Assembly (NCBI GenBank): GCA_029240075.1
Contig: JARBTQ010000017.1
Span: 1-54,096, forward strand
Source of the DNA: Chlamydiales bacterium
GTDB lineage: Bacteria > Chlamydiota > Chlamydiia > Chlamydiales > JARBTQ01
Direction: 5' to 3'
DNA length: 54,096 bases
Of this stretch, positions 44,050 through 53,869 are shown one piece after another. The notes beneath the pieces are model-generated. The model ran no database searches and was not told the DNA's origin. It saw only the letters and a list, made by a program, of their open reading frames with translations. A program made the position numbers and the translations under genes. The number at the start of each line of letters is the position of its first letter. The stretch's first letter is position 1.

Positions 44050-44404
44050 AATTATTATCTCTTAGTTATTTATATTTCGGGACAATGGTTTAAAACTACC
44101 TAAGGTGTTTATCACCCAGGGCGTTTTGGTGAAATTTACTTGACACGTTGAAAAATAATTGCAAATAAACTGCTTAATAAATTTCAATTAAGAACCTTAT
44201 AAATTATGCTACTCAGTCTAATTTCACAACCTTATGATATATAAAGGCTTGCTTCTACTTAAAGCTTGCTTATTGTCAATGTTTATTCACCAAAAGCCCC
44301 TGGTTTATCACCAATGTTACTCAGATTTTAAAAATGGCTATAAACTATAAAAAAATATGAAGTAACAATAGTGCTTTAACAATCACTGTGATTTATACAG
44401 CTTT
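44050..44404. other. Intergenic region
   Basis: Nothing recognisable beyond AT-rich sequence between two minus-strand loci. A TTGACA at 44140-44145 on the plus strand has no acceptable -10 partner and no gene downstream. Confidence 0.4.
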
Positions 44405-45490
44405 TTACACGTTAGATAAGCTCGCTAAAGGGGTTAATTTAAAAGCTTCAGGACCGATAAATGTTAATGCTTGTTCAGTTCTTAAATTTTCAGGAACTTG
44501 TATAGCCATTACTGTAGCTTCAATTCCAGGTCTTAGGCATTCACACGCAAGAACTTTTACTCTATTATCTATAAGAGTAATGATTTCTGGCACTTGAGCC
44601 ACAATTCTTTCGCTATTCCCAACGATTTCAATCGCGCGAAGGTTTTCATTTTGGAACTCAATTCTTACTCTTCTTACTCTCTCCGAGTCTTCTAAGATAA
44701 TCCAGCCTCTATTAAAACCGTCCTTAAGGCTTCTATTCAGCTCTATAATTTTGCCTTTAATAAGGCTTCTAGCAGGGCCATACTGGGTGGTGCTAAGTGC
44801 TTTGTTAAATGCCAATGTTATATCGTCGTATTTATTTGTACGTAGACTTCTTCCTATTTGTGAAGAAGTAGAAAGGGAAGTAGGGACGCAACATTTTTTT
44901 GCATCTTTACCACTCATAGGCAAGTAAGCTAAAGTAACAATGCCGCCTAATTCTACTGTTTTTTCCCGGGCTTTTAATTCTAAATCATGAAGGTTATTAG
45001 CACTTATGCTGCAGCATTGTTTACCATTTGATAATACAGCAATACAACGTTTGATTTTCCCATATATACTAGGAGTGACCATTTGTATTTCGGGGAAAGC
45101 TCGACCCATGCAGTCAGCGTCGACAATAGATCTTTTAGCTTGCGAGGCAATATAGACAGCATACAAACCATTCATACCACCTATTTCAAAAGGCACAAGA
45201 TAATCAATCTTTTGTCCTAGGATCTCTTCCATTTTTGCGATCGCATCTAGCCCTTCTTTTTTAGTAGGCAATTTTTCTGTAAGGACTGAAGGCGCCCCCA
45301 TGACACCAACTGTTACAACTAAAGAGTCACCTTCTATTTCTGAAAGGGAAACTATTTCAATGGTGTTTCCTTGTTTAAGAGCTCCTTTGCACATGATTTC
45401 ACTGATTTTAGTATCGCCGCCTCCACCAGAACCTAAAATCCCAGTTCCTAAAGCCATATCTGAAATATCAGTCTGCTGTAATGTCTTCAT
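44405..45490 (-). CDS. DUF917 family protein
   Basis: The 361 residues match DUF917: N-terminal ALGTGILGSGGGGDTKI, the SVVVTVGVMGAPSV-type strand, VPFEIGGMNG and DADCMGRAFPEIQMVTPSIYG. The family commonly sits beside hydantoinase/oxoprolinase-like proteins, as here; the reaction is unknown to me. I took the ATG at 45490 (GAGAG upstream), giving a 16-base gap after the preceding gene; an upstream in-frame start would overlap it by 29 bases. Confidence 0.88.
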   Translation of the reverse strand: MKTLQQTDISDMALGTGILGSGGGGDTKISEIMCKGALKQGNTIEIVSLSEIEGDSLVVTVGVMGAPSVLTEKLPTKKEGLDAIAKMEEILGQKIDYLVPFEIGGMNGLYAVYIASQAKRSIVDADCMGRAFPEIQMVTPSIYGKIKRCIAVLSNGKQCCSISANNLHDLELKAREKTVELGGIVTLAYLPMSGKDAKKCCVPTSLSTSSQIGRSLRTNKYDDITLAFNKALSTTQYGPARSLIKGKIIELNRSLKDGFNRGWIILEDSERVRRVRIEFQNENLRAIEIVGNSERIVAQVPEIITLIDNRVKVLACECLRPGIEATVMAIQVPENLRTEQALTFIGPEAFKLTPLASLSNV

Positions 45491-45506
45491 AAATATTCTC
45501 TCTATT

Positions 45507-47165
45507 TTAATTATTATTATGTAAGTCGCCAACAACTTTTAGGCGTAAGCGCGTTTGATTGCCTGGTACATAGTTGATAGGAATTTCCTCTATCTCTTGT
45601 AGAATTAAAGTATTCACATCAGCACCTTTTTCTTGGGCATTTTCCGTTGCCTTTTCTTGTGCAATCAAGAGTGCTTTTTCGCGCGGAGTTCCTTCACTAT
45701 TGTCTGTTTTTGAATACTGAAATACGCCATTATAGCTGCCACTGACCTTTGCGACCGCTGCACCTAAAGCATTAGCACAATTAGCATGTACAGGAATGAA
45801 TACTTCTTTGACCTTATTTCCCAATAATTCTGATACTTTTTCTTTATTAAATAAGGTAGCGCCCCCGCCTACTAAAATTATAGGGACCGACTCTTGTACC
45901 TTTAAATATGAATGCATAGACTCAATTGTAGTAGCCAGTTTTTGGTGGATGATTGCATCTGCTTTTTCAATAATTGCTTGATCAATCATTTTTAGGCGTT
46001 CAGGATTGCCTAAGCTAAGCCGGCCTTTTGCTACTGCAATGTCAGTAATTGTCAGAGTGCTTCCTCCAAAGATAATAGCTTCTTTGCTTAAGCGGCTACC
46101 TGCGGATTCGGGGCCTATTTTAATATTCCCTTTTTCGTCGACGATAATTTTACTACCGCCGCCTAGAGCAACAGAATTTGTAAGAGGGCAGGGGAAGTTA
46201 CAACTAAATCCTTCTTCATCACTACCAATGATCACCTCATTTCCTGATTCTAGTGGAAAACTGTTCTCTAGTATTCCAACGTCCGTTGATGTCCCCCCAA
46301 TATCAGCGACTATCGCACGAGGTTCTTTTGTCAATAGAGCAGCACCACGTAAGCTATTACTTGGACCTGAACCATAAGTCATAACAGGGAATATATGTTC
46401 TGGATTTTCAAGCGTTCCATCATTGGAGCTAAAGAAGACCGAAGCATTAGACAGCTTAGCCTCTCTTACAGCACCCTTTATACCCGCAAAAAACTTTTCC
46501 GATTCGTCAGATAAGGCAGCGTTGAGAATTGTGGCGTTTTCTCTTGGTAATAGGTTTAAGCCTCCAATCTTATGTGACAGTGAAATTTGAAAGTTGGGAT
46601 TTTGCTGAAGCAAAATCTTAGAAGCCTCTTCTTCTTGGCTTGTATTTACGTGGGAGAATACACCAGTGATTGCTACAGCTCTAATTTTATTTGCTATGGC
46701 ATAGGTGCCAAGCTCTTTCAATTTTTCTGTGTCTAGAGGGGAAATTTCTCGGGCATCAAATTCATAACCACCGCCAATAATTTCTACATTATTCCCTTGA
46801 TCAACTAATGTGCTTAATTCATCTGGCCAGTCGGCAAGAGGGGGAACAGCAGTAGTTGCTGGTAGCGCTAAACGGACAACTAATACAGGATTAAGGTTTT
46901 TGCCCTGTAAAACAGCATTCACAAAATGAGTGGTTCCAATCATAACAGAAGTTACTTCGCTATGAGCAAAATCAGTTTGTTCGAATATTTTCTCAATGGC
47001 AGCGACTATTCCCGAAGTAATGTCAGTACTTGTAGTGGATTTTGCTGTAGTAATGATTTGTCTTCCTTTTAGTAGAACTGCGTCGGTATTTGTACCCCCG
47101 ATGTCGATTCCAATACGGAACTTTTGTTGATTTTGATTTAATTCGTTGATATTCATCATGCTCAT
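45507..47165 (-). CDS. Hydantoinase/oxoprolinase-like ATPase
   Basis: ASKHA-fold enzyme. The phosphate-1 motif GIDIGGTNTDAVLL lies near residue 20 and phosphate-2 ADIGGTSTDVGIL near 290, with ILVGGGATL late in the protein. Relatives hydrolyse cyclic amides such as hydantoins or 5-oxoproline with ATP; the exact substrate is not readable. The 552 residues are the shorter HyuA-only type, and the DUF917 partner follows directly. The Met-rich start offers three ATG codons within 12 bases; no strong Shine-Dalgarno distinguishes them. Confidence 0.9.
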   Translation of the reverse strand: MSMMNINELNQNQQKFRIGIDIGGTNTDAVLLKGRQIITTAKSTTSTDITSGIVAAIEKIFEQTDFAHSEVTSVMIGTTHFVNAVLQGKNLNPVLVVRLALPATTAVPPLADWPDELSTLVDQGNNVEIIGGGYEFDAREISPLDTEKLKELGTYAIANKIRAVAITGVFSHVNTSQEEEASKILLQQNPNFQISLSHKIGGLNLLPRENATILNAALSDESEKFFAGIKGAVREAKLSNASVFFSSNDGTLENPEHIFPVMTYGSGPSNSLRGAALLTKEPRAIVADIGGTSTDVGILENSFPLESGNEVIIGSDEEGFSCNFPCPLTNSVALGGGSKIIVDEKGNIKIGPESAGSRLSKEAIIFGGSTLTITDIAVAKGRLSLGNPERLKMIDQAIIEKADAIIHQKLATTIESMHSYLKVQESVPIILVGGGATLFNKEKVSELLGNKVKEVFIPVHANCANALGAAVAKVSGSYNGVFQYSKTDNSEGTPREKALLIAQEKATENAQEKGADVNTLILQEIEEIPINYVPGNQTRLRLKVVGDLHNNN

Positions 47166-47229
47166 GTAACTTTTGTTAGTAAATTTGATAAAAATATAAG
47201 CATCTAAAAAATAATTAGTTATATGTTTT

Positions 47230-47305
47230 ATACTAAGCGCGGGCTATTTGACCGTTTTCTTCTACTGGTGAAAAAAAGGTAAACCTAGCTGCGCATTGTA
47301 TATTT
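47230..47305 (+). repeat. Hairpin repeat, copy A
   Basis: This 76-base element recurs in inverted orientation at 53870-53944 with three substitutions and one A-run indel. Its ends (GCGCGGGCTA and TAGCTGCGC) are nearly complementary and the interior (ACCGTTTTCTTC / GAAAAAAAGGT) pairs imperfectly, so the whole element can fold into one long hairpin. It lies 65 bases upstream of the hydantoinase gene start. It is MITE- or REP-like in nature. Confidence 0.8.
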
Positions 47306-47389
47306 GGGATTTTTAATTTGTAATATTGAATAGATAGTGAACTATAAAATATATACTGAATGATTGTATCTTAAGTTTGGATTTTCACA

Positions 47390-47406
47390 ATAGGGTAGTA
47401 AATACG
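47390..47406. promoter_or_regulatory. Partial match to the LuxR-box-like palindrome
   Basis: ATAGGGTAGTAAATAC matches 15 of the first 16 bases of the palindrome at 13043-13063, but the second arm decays (CGGGG). It is 225 bases upstream of the hydantoinase gene. Possibly a degenerate site. Confidence 0.3.
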
Positions 47407-47523
47407 GGGTGTTAATTTTTTTGCAATAATCTCTTTATGAATAATTTAATTAAATAAAATTATATAAAATGAATGTTATTATTTGATGTATATTTGCAGC
47501 TCAACAACATAATGATGATAAGG

Positions 47524-47595
47524 TTAGAGAGAACTAGAGATAAACTTTAATACACGCGTAATAAGTAATATCCTTAGCATGCCAGATAAAATGCT
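47524..47595 (-). pseudogene. Stub of an MsbA-like ABC exporter gene
   Basis: On the minus strand the codons read ITRVLKFISSSL then TAA (47524-47526), closely matching MRVLNFISHSLYPY, the start of the 41000-42757 exporter. The upstream DNA, including AGTAATATCCTTA, also matches the leader of that gene (42758-42791). It is a copy of the 5' end only, cut after 12 codons. Confidence 0.75.
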
Positions 47596-48120
47596 TATTA
47601 TATAAGGCAAAATAAGCGCTATCTATTTGGCTTTATAAAGCAATTTACTTTCTTTTCTTCTGAAAAAACATTAGAAGCTTACTAATGTATGATGTGATAC
47701 TACGAGAATAAAGTTTGAAAAGACCAATATGGCAAAATGTTTTGCTATCCGTTTGTTATAAGGATAATTATAATAATAAAACTTGAGAAGAATAGGTAAA
47801 TTTCTGCCCATATATCCTTTACTTGTGAATGGCTGGAAAGTTAAAGACAAATTGACCCATTAGAAATCGAAGCTGCTGGGTTTGACCGCTATCATTCAGC
47901 CGAACTTCCATCTCTGATGAGTATCACAGAATTGTTAATGGGCTTTTATTTTAAAAATAAATCTTTTAGAAGGTCGTCAATAGGCTTTTCTTTGAAGTTT
48001 GCTGATTAAGCTGTGTTTTTACATAATCAGCAAATGCTTTGCAACTTCTTTTTTATCTACTTTTGCGTGTTATAGGGATCGTGCTAATTGTGATGGAAAG
48101 CTATTGGTCTAAAAGCAAGG

Positions 48121-50067
48121 TTAATTTAATTGATGAGGATTAGCAGGAGGCGGTAAGTAAATAGGTTTTTCCTCCTTCTTTTTTTCTTCTAGCAAGATTG
48201 TTCGATTTTTTGAATTATAGCCAAAGAGCTTATTCCAAAAGTTTATTTTTCCTTTGACAGAGCTATGTCTTAAGGCATTGTAAGAGATCAGAAGGTCTAT
48301 TATACTTTGGTCATTTTCAATATACGCTAGATCAAGAGGTGTTTCTCCATAAGAGTTGATGAGATTGGGATGAGCTCCCCTTTTGAGTAATGCTTCCACT
48401 GCAGGCAAGTGTCCTTTAGAAACAGCATAGTGAAGAGGGGTTCGATGGGCAGGACAATCACAACTGGTATCAGGACTTGCTCTCAGTTCGTCAATAGCAA
48501 AGCAAATGACGGTGACGTCTCCTCTTTTTGCGGCTTCTGAAAGGAGAGTGTTTTCCCCTTTGTCATGTGAATCTGGGTGAAGTTCCTCAGTATTTACTAG
48601 TACTAATGCTCGGTTATAATTTTTTTTGGAGAGGACCAATTTAATTAATTCTCCAGCCCGGGGATCGTAAATACTGCGGGGAGGCTCTTTAATGGTTACA
48701 GAGCTTAAGCTTGAATAGGTTCTTTTTGCATTAGCCCCTTTCATATTTTTATGAATAGCCGCTATAATTGTGTTTCGGGCGTTAATTAAATTTTGAGCTT
48801 TGGTTGCAGATCCGTCTCGGTGATCTGGATGAGCTTTTTTGATTTGTTCATTGAATGCTTTCCGAACAATAGCTTCTGTAACAGGGTAATCTGATTTAAG
48901 TCCTAAAGCTTCAAAGTGGGTTTGGTCAATATTTAGAACCTGTCCTATGGGAATTTGCTTAGGAAAAAATGGTTCTGTGAGCTCCCGCCTTTTTTGATCA
49001 GCTAAAGTTTCAGCAACTGATTCATTTTGTTTTTTTTCATCGCATAGTTTGTGCTCTTGCATATTGTAACGCAATAGGAGATGAGTTTTAGCCCATATTC
49101 CACTTGCTGTGGATGACAGGGCAATTATACCAAGTCTCATAGGAATAGAAACTGCAGGGAACATGAAAGATAAAATAGTGCTCGCAACAGTAGTTGCAGC
49201 CATAACTTTCGTAATAGATAAAGGTGCAGCCCCTACAATACTTGTTTGGTTGCTAAAAGCAGGCATTATACGAGGAGGTGATTGAGGGTACTGCAAAATG
49301 TAGCTAGGTAGTAGATAGTGGGATAGTTTGAAAGATTGAAACTCAATGTCTAACTTATGAACTCTTGTGAAATGGCAGTATACGCGGGAAGAGATCGATT
49401 GTTGTGCGCGTATTTGCTCATAACTTTGAATACGGGACATGGCAGTCTCATTAGCAATTGCTGAGCGTTTTATAAATGGATCAACTATCGTATCAGATTC
49501 TACCTGCTTGGGCTCGAATGGTTGCAGGTAACGGGTGATCTTAGCCTTACTCATGGCCTTTTCTATGGTATAGGTGTCCCAAGTAAAGCCACCATAGATG
49601 CACATCTCTGAATCTTCCTGGGTATAGTGCTCGGAACCAATTGTTCCTGAAATAGGAAACCAATTGGTATAGGTATGAACAATTGCTTTGCCATCAACAA
49701 CCGTAGTAGTAGTATGTTGGATTCCATACTCCCCATCAAAATGAGTTTTCTTGACAATTGCATTAACTCCATACAGGGGAATAAAAACTTTTTTAAGTAA
49801 AGGTTCTTGATTCATTGCGATTATAGGTAAAGGGGGATTTTCAATATCTAAAGGTTTGAATAATCGATTTCGATCTTGGTCTACAAACCGTTTAGCCGCT
49901 TCTTGATAAGAGAATTTATGGGGAATGAACTGAAGGGGGGCTTGATTTGATACGTACCGTTTGAATAGTTTTTGAGAACAAAATAATAAAGGATGCTGCA
50001 GATTACGGCTGATCAGGGGACGTAAATATTGAAAGTTAGAGATAGTAGGAATCACTGTATTTACCAT
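48121..50067 (-). CDS. DnaJ-domain and ankyrin-repeat membrane protein
   Basis: The 648 residues combine a hydrophobic segment (about 265-310, AATTVASTILSFMFPAVSIP and onwards), a J-domain at about 385-450 with the HPD tripeptide at 413-415, and three or four ankyrin repeats near 505-600 (GENTLLSEAAKRGD, TPLHYAVSKGHLPAVEALLKRGAHPN, GETPLDLAYIENDQSIIDLLI). The J-domain would recruit Hsp70; ankyrins bind proteins. The first 53 residues have no acidic residue and several Arg/Lys, resembling a mitochondrial presequence. I infer a host-directed effector or membrane-anchored co-chaperone. Confidence 0.82.
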   Translation of the reverse strand: MVNTVIPTISNFQYLRPLISRNLQHPLLFCSQKLFKRYVSNQAPLQFIPHKFSYQEAAKRFVDQDRNRLFKPLDIENPPLPIIAMNQEPLLKKVFIPLYGVNAIVKKTHFDGEYGIQHTTTTVVDGKAIVHTYTNWFPISGTIGSEHYTQEDSEMCIYGGFTWDTYTIEKAMSKAKITRYLQPFEPKQVESDTIVDPFIKRSAIANETAMSRIQSYEQIRAQQSISSRVYCHFTRVHKLDIEFQSFKLSHYLLPSYILQYPQSPPRIMPAFSNQTSIVGAAPLSITKVMAATTVASTILSFMFPAVSIPMRLGIIALSSTASGIWAKTHLLLRYNMQEHKLCDEKKQNESVAETLADQKRRELTEPFFPKQIPIGQVLNIDQTHFEALGLKSDYPVTEAIVRKAFNEQIKKAHPDHRDGSATKAQNLINARNTIIAAIHKNMKGANAKRTYSSLSSVTIKEPPRSIYDPRAGELIKLVLSKKNYNRALVLVNTEELHPDSHDKGENTLLSEAAKRGDVTVICFAIDELRASPDTSCDCPAHRTPLHYAVSKGHLPAVEALLKRGAHPNLINSYGETPLDLAYIENDQSIIDLLISYNALRHSSVKGKINFWNKLFGYNSKNRTILLEEKKKEEKPIYLPPPANPHQLN

Positions 50068-50573
50068 ATATAAACACCTGAATAATGTTAGAAAAAGATT
50101 TGCTATTTTAGTTATATCATAACAAATTTCTAGCTCAATTGAAAAGAAAGTCGGAAGTCTTCGTAGATAAACTTAACTCTTACTATGCTTCAAATCAACC
50201 CTAATAGGTAGCAGAAAAAAGGGGAGTGAAGTCCCTTGAATAATGTTTTAACAGCCATGGTAAAAGAATGTATACAGAGAATTTCATAATTAGCCTATTA
50301 AGCTAGTTTCAAATCTTTACTGTCGGTGGTTCACCAGGGCTCCTTAAAGAGGGTTTTGAAAGAAATTTATTCTTACTTACCTGTAAAGGGCCTAAAATTG
50401 TAAAGTTTTACACCTATCAAAGGTTAATTTAGCTAGATAGTTTGATAGATATATTTGGTAGGAGAGGCCTATGTCGCCGCTCCTATAGGGTAGTGGAATC
50501 AGTAAATAAATAATAACACTGAGCTATTTTGGTCTTAGCAAATTAAATTAGAATAAGCTCCTAGCTTAGAATT
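50068..50573. other. Intergenic region
   Basis: No gene, RNA or clear structure is recognisable in these 506 bases. Short runs such as GGTTCACCAGGG do not belong to a tRNA. Confidence 0.4.
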
Positions 50574-51929
50574 CTAGATATTATCTACCTTTTCAACCTG
50601 AAATAGACCAGTATTGATCGCTAATTGTTCAACTACTGTTAGTTTATCATAAGGCAGGCTGATAGGTACCACTAACAGCTGCTCATCCTGTCTATATTGT
50701 GGTAAAGTGAGGGTAAATTTCAGTTGTGCAGGAAAAGGGGGAGTTTCAAGAGCTACCAAAATAGAGTTGGCAAATTTTAGAGTTTGATAGTCAAAAGAAG
50801 CCCAATTAGTATGTCCCCAATATGTAGGCTTAACATAAGTGAGAGGGACGTAATGTATCGATTTTTCAGAAAGCTTAAATAGGTTTTTAAACCAAATTAA
50901 TTTATTTCTGTAATCCTCCAAGCTTATAGTATTCACATTTTTGCGACTTAACTGCGCCAATTCTAGTATGCTTTGTTCCCTAAGTTGTCGTACATTTAAA
51001 GGGGGAAAATAGGGGAAATGGATAATATTACCTATAGCTTCTTCCCCCAGCCCTAAATGCTTTCGTACATTGCAAGCAAAACCAAAATGAAGCATTTCTT
51101 CATCTGATAAGCTACTGGTCAAGGCATAAATTTTAAGGAGAGTAGCTTGTATTATGTCATTTTTTGATATGATTAAGTCTGATTGCTGCTTAAAAATTTC
51201 CATAACACTATTGCAAAACTGTAATCGAACTTTAATATAAGAGTTAAAACTCTTTTCTTTAGAAAAAAGCTCAGTTAAGTTTGGAGCGTAGCTTAAGCCA
51301 ACTCGCTCTCCATACGATCGAAATGCATTTAGATCAGATGATATTAGCTCTAGATTCTCATGCTCGTAAAATAGATTTTGTACATCAACTAAAATAGGTT
51401 GAGTTAATTCTATTTCATCCTGTTTGTCGTTATATTTTTTAGCTAACCATTTAAAAAAATAAACAATACTACTTTGATCCATAAAAGTATGGTTTATACA
51501 GTAGCCTATGCTAAACCCATCCTGAAAAATAGTCAGCTTAAAGGCTGCCATAGTCAGGTCATTTATTTGGTCCGTAATACCTGCAAGCATTCTTTTATCA
51601 TTGGGACTGGGTAATGTCATCGTAGTCGAGGCTCCTTTAAGACTATCGTTTCTAACGACTATCTCTAAAGGGATTACGGAGTTGCTTTGCGGGTCATAAG
51701 AGGCATAAATGGCTCCATTTTCTTCTTTAAGTCTAGCAAATAGAAAGTCAAACTGTTCCAATGTTTTATGCATAGCAGCTATGAATTGTTTAACATTGAT
51801 TCTCCCCTCAAAATAGAATGCTGCCATGGGATACATGCCACAATGAAAGCTTTCAATAGGACTTAATTTCTTTTGCCAACTTCCTGGCCCTGGGTAAAAT
51901 GTATGTAGATTTTCACTAATGATAGTCAT
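50574..51929 (-). CDS. BAHD-like acyltransferase
   Basis: The 451 residues resemble the BAHD/transferase family: LSPIESFHCGMYPMAAFYFEG near the N-terminus, the catalytic HxxxD motif as HTFMD (His147, Asp151), and a C-terminal region with NWASFDYQTLKFA in the place of the plant DFGWG motif. Length and layout match plant and fungal BAHD enzymes, which move acyl groups from CoA to alcohols or amines; condensation-domain relatives are the alternative. No neighbouring biosynthetic gene suggests a substrate. Unusual in a chlamydia-like genome and possibly acquired. Confidence 0.7.
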   Translation of the reverse strand: MTIISENLHTFYPGPGSWQKKLSPIESFHCGMYPMAAFYFEGRINVKQFIAAMHKTLEQFDFLFARLKEENGAIYASYDPQSNSVIPLEIVVRNDSLKGASTTMTLPSPNDKRMLAGITDQINDLTMAAFKLTIFQDGFSIGYCINHTFMDQSSIVYFFKWLAKKYNDKQDEIELTQPILVDVQNLFYEHENLELISSDLNAFRSYGERVGLSYAPNLTELFSKEKSFNSYIKVRLQFCNSVMEIFKQQSDLIISKNDIIQATLLKIYALTSSLSDEEMLHFGFACNVRKHLGLGEEAIGNIIHFPYFPPLNVRQLREQSILELAQLSRKNVNTISLEDYRNKLIWFKNLFKLSEKSIHYVPLTYVKPTYWGHTNWASFDYQTLKFANSILVALETPPFPAQLKFTLTLPQYRQDEQLLVVPISLPYDKLTVVEQLAINTGLFQVEKVDNI

Positions 51930-52195
51930 AATTCTATAAATATTATTTTCGTAAAATTGCTTTATTAATTTTGCTTGGATAACATGATCCGTCTATCAGT
52001 GTATCATAGGCTAGAATCTAAAAAAAGCATTGTTACCAGCTTATTTTATAGAAATAGTTTTTAATCTTTGAGGTTTGCGCTAGTCTAAAAATCTGGAGTC
52101 CTATTTATGCAGAAGTCTCAGCTTGAATTTATAGGGAATGTTTAGCACTCCATTTATAAATTTCTCTGTAAATGCTTTTATTGTTAAGTTAAAGT

Positions 52196-53854
52196 CTAAG
52201 CGACAGATTTTTCAATAAGCTTTACAAAAGTTTTTAAAGATTCTTCTTCAGAACATACGACTTTGACCTTAGCCTTTTCTAATTCCATTTTTTCTGTAAT
52301 GTATTTGGTATGGCCAAATATTAACAATTTAGGATTTGTAGCTTGAGCTGTTTCTATAATTAACCTGGTGGTATCTATATTAGGGATTGTTATAACCAGA
52401 TAGCGTGCTTGATCTATTTTGGCAGCTTCTAAGATTGTGACTTGTGTGGCATCGCCATAGATTACTTGTCTTTTTTGCCCTTTAAGCTTGGGAATCATGT
52501 CTATATTTTGCTCAATAATTAAAGGAATAATCCCTTTTGCTTCTAAAATTTGTGTAATCGCTTGTCCAATAGGCCCAAAGCCGACAGTAATGGCTTGTGG
52601 AGGTTGTTTTTCTAGAACGGGGGACTCTAGTAAAGGTGTTATTTTGCCAAGGAATTTATAATTTTTCTTATTAATGGCGGACTCAATTTTATCTAAAAAT
52701 TTAAAGAGAATGGGATTTAAAGTAATAGAGAGCATAGCACAGGCAACTAATAGATCGTAGCTATGCTGTGGAAGAACATTTAATTTAGTTGCTTCCTCTG
52801 CTAAAATAAAGGAAAATTCACCAATTTGAGCTAATGAAATAGCTACAGTCAAAGCTGTTTTTAAATTTGATTTTAAGCTGATAACAATAGCGAAGGCGGC
52901 TAGAGGTTTGACTACAAGAATAACAAATATGGTAGCTAAAAAAGGTAGAAAATGTTTAGCAATAACCATAGGATTAAACAACATTCCAACTGATAGGAAA
53001 AAAATCACACAGAAAATATCTTTTAGAGGAAGTGCATTATTTGTAGCCTGATGTTTAAGGTCTGTTTTACCAATAACCATACCTGCAATAAAAGCCCCTA
53101 ATGCAATTGAAGTCCCAAACAGAAAGGTGGAGCCTGCAGCAATAAGAAGTATTAAAGCTACAACGCTTAAAGTAAAAAATTCCTGAGATCTCAAGCGCGC
53201 AATACTAGTTAAGGCGTAAGATACCATTTTTTGACCCCAGGTAAACATAAATGCAGTTAGAAAAGTTAATTTAGCAATCATGTAGCCTATTGAGCCTAGT
53301 AAATCCTGAAGAGAAATAGCTCCTCCTTGGCAGAATATTGCAAACATAGGGAGTAAAATGAGAACGCCCACTGTAATAATATCTTCAACGATCAGCCAAC
53401 CTACAGCAATGTGGCCTTGTGGAGTATTAAGTAAGTGATTATCGGACAGTGATCTGACGAGTACAACTGTACTTGCAACACTGATAGCTAAACCAAGAAT
53501 CAATCCATTTTCTATCTTCCATCCTAGGCAGAAAACAAAAAACATAGCAATAAATGTAGAAGCTAAAGTCTGAAAAAATGCTCCAGGAAGTGCTATTTTC
53601 TTTACTCTTAGCAAATCTTCTAATTTGAAATGCATCCCTACACCAAATAGCATGAGGATCACCCCAACTTCGGCTAACTGTTCTGAAATTTCTCTATCAG
53701 CAGTAAAACCAGGGGAGTAAGGACCTATAATATATCCAGCTAATAGATAACCGATAATAGATGGTAACTTAAAACGTTCAGCAAGATAACCTAGTAAACT
53801 AGCTAATGTGAAACCTAGAGTCAAAATAACGACGATTTCAAGGTTGTGGTCCAT
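52196..53854 (-). CDS. Kef-type K+/H+ (cation/proton) antiporter with TrkA-N domain
   Basis: A CPA2-family antiporter: about 12 hydrophobic helices across the first 385 residues (including LPSIIGYLLAGYIIGP and the LAQIGEFSFILAEEA segment, typical of this family), then an intracellular Rossmann (RCK/TrkA-N) domain starting with VGFGPIGQAITQILEA near residue 420. Family members control cytosolic K+ and pH. The TrkA-C domain is absent. AAAGG lies 6 bases before the ATG, and a hairpin repeat sits directly upstream in the probable promoter region. Confidence 0.93.
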   Translation of the reverse strand: MDHNLEIVVILTLGFTLASLLGYLAERFKLPSIIGYLLAGYIIGPYSPGFTADREISEQLAEVGVILMLFGVGMHFKLEDLLRVKKIALPGAFFQTLASTFIAMFFVFCLGWKIENGLILGLAISVASTVVLVRSLSDNHLLNTPQGHIAVGWLIVEDIITVGVLILLPMFAIFCQGGAISLQDLLGSIGYMIAKLTFLTAFMFTWGQKMVSYALTSIARLRSQEFFTLSVVALILLIAAGSTFLFGTSIALGAFIAGMVIGKTDLKHQATNNALPLKDIFCVIFFLSVGMLFNPMVIAKHFLPFLATIFVILVVKPLAAFAIVISLKSNLKTALTVAISLAQIGEFSFILAEEATKLNVLPQHSYDLLVACAMLSITLNPILFKFLDKIESAINKKNYKFLGKITPLLESPVLEKQPPQAITVGFGPIGQAITQILEAKGIIPLIIEQNIDMIPKLKGQKRQVIYGDATQVTILEAAKIDQARYLVITIPNIDTTRLIIETAQATNPKLLIFGHTKYITEKMELEKAKVKVVCSEEESLKTFVKLIEKSVA

Positions 53855-53869
53855 GTAAAGCCTTTAATA

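Larger units (their letters stand above)
47166..48120. other. Decayed intergenic region with gene remnants
   Basis: It holds a hairpin repeat (47230-47305), a partial LuxR-box-like site (47390-47406) and the stub of a second ABC exporter gene (47524-47595). A possible coding scrap lies at about 47845-48008 (LEIEAAGFDRYHSAELPSLMSITELLMGF... read in fragments). No intact gene is present. Confidence 0.6.

Noticed and set aside
44140-44170. TTGACA followed by AAATAA as a plus-strand promoter
   Set aside because: The -10 element is poor and no plus-strand gene follows.
47845-48008. Coding scrap reading LEIEAAGFDRYHSAELPSLM
   Set aside because: It has faint similarity to the 40323 fragment, but the match is too short to claim a pseudogene.
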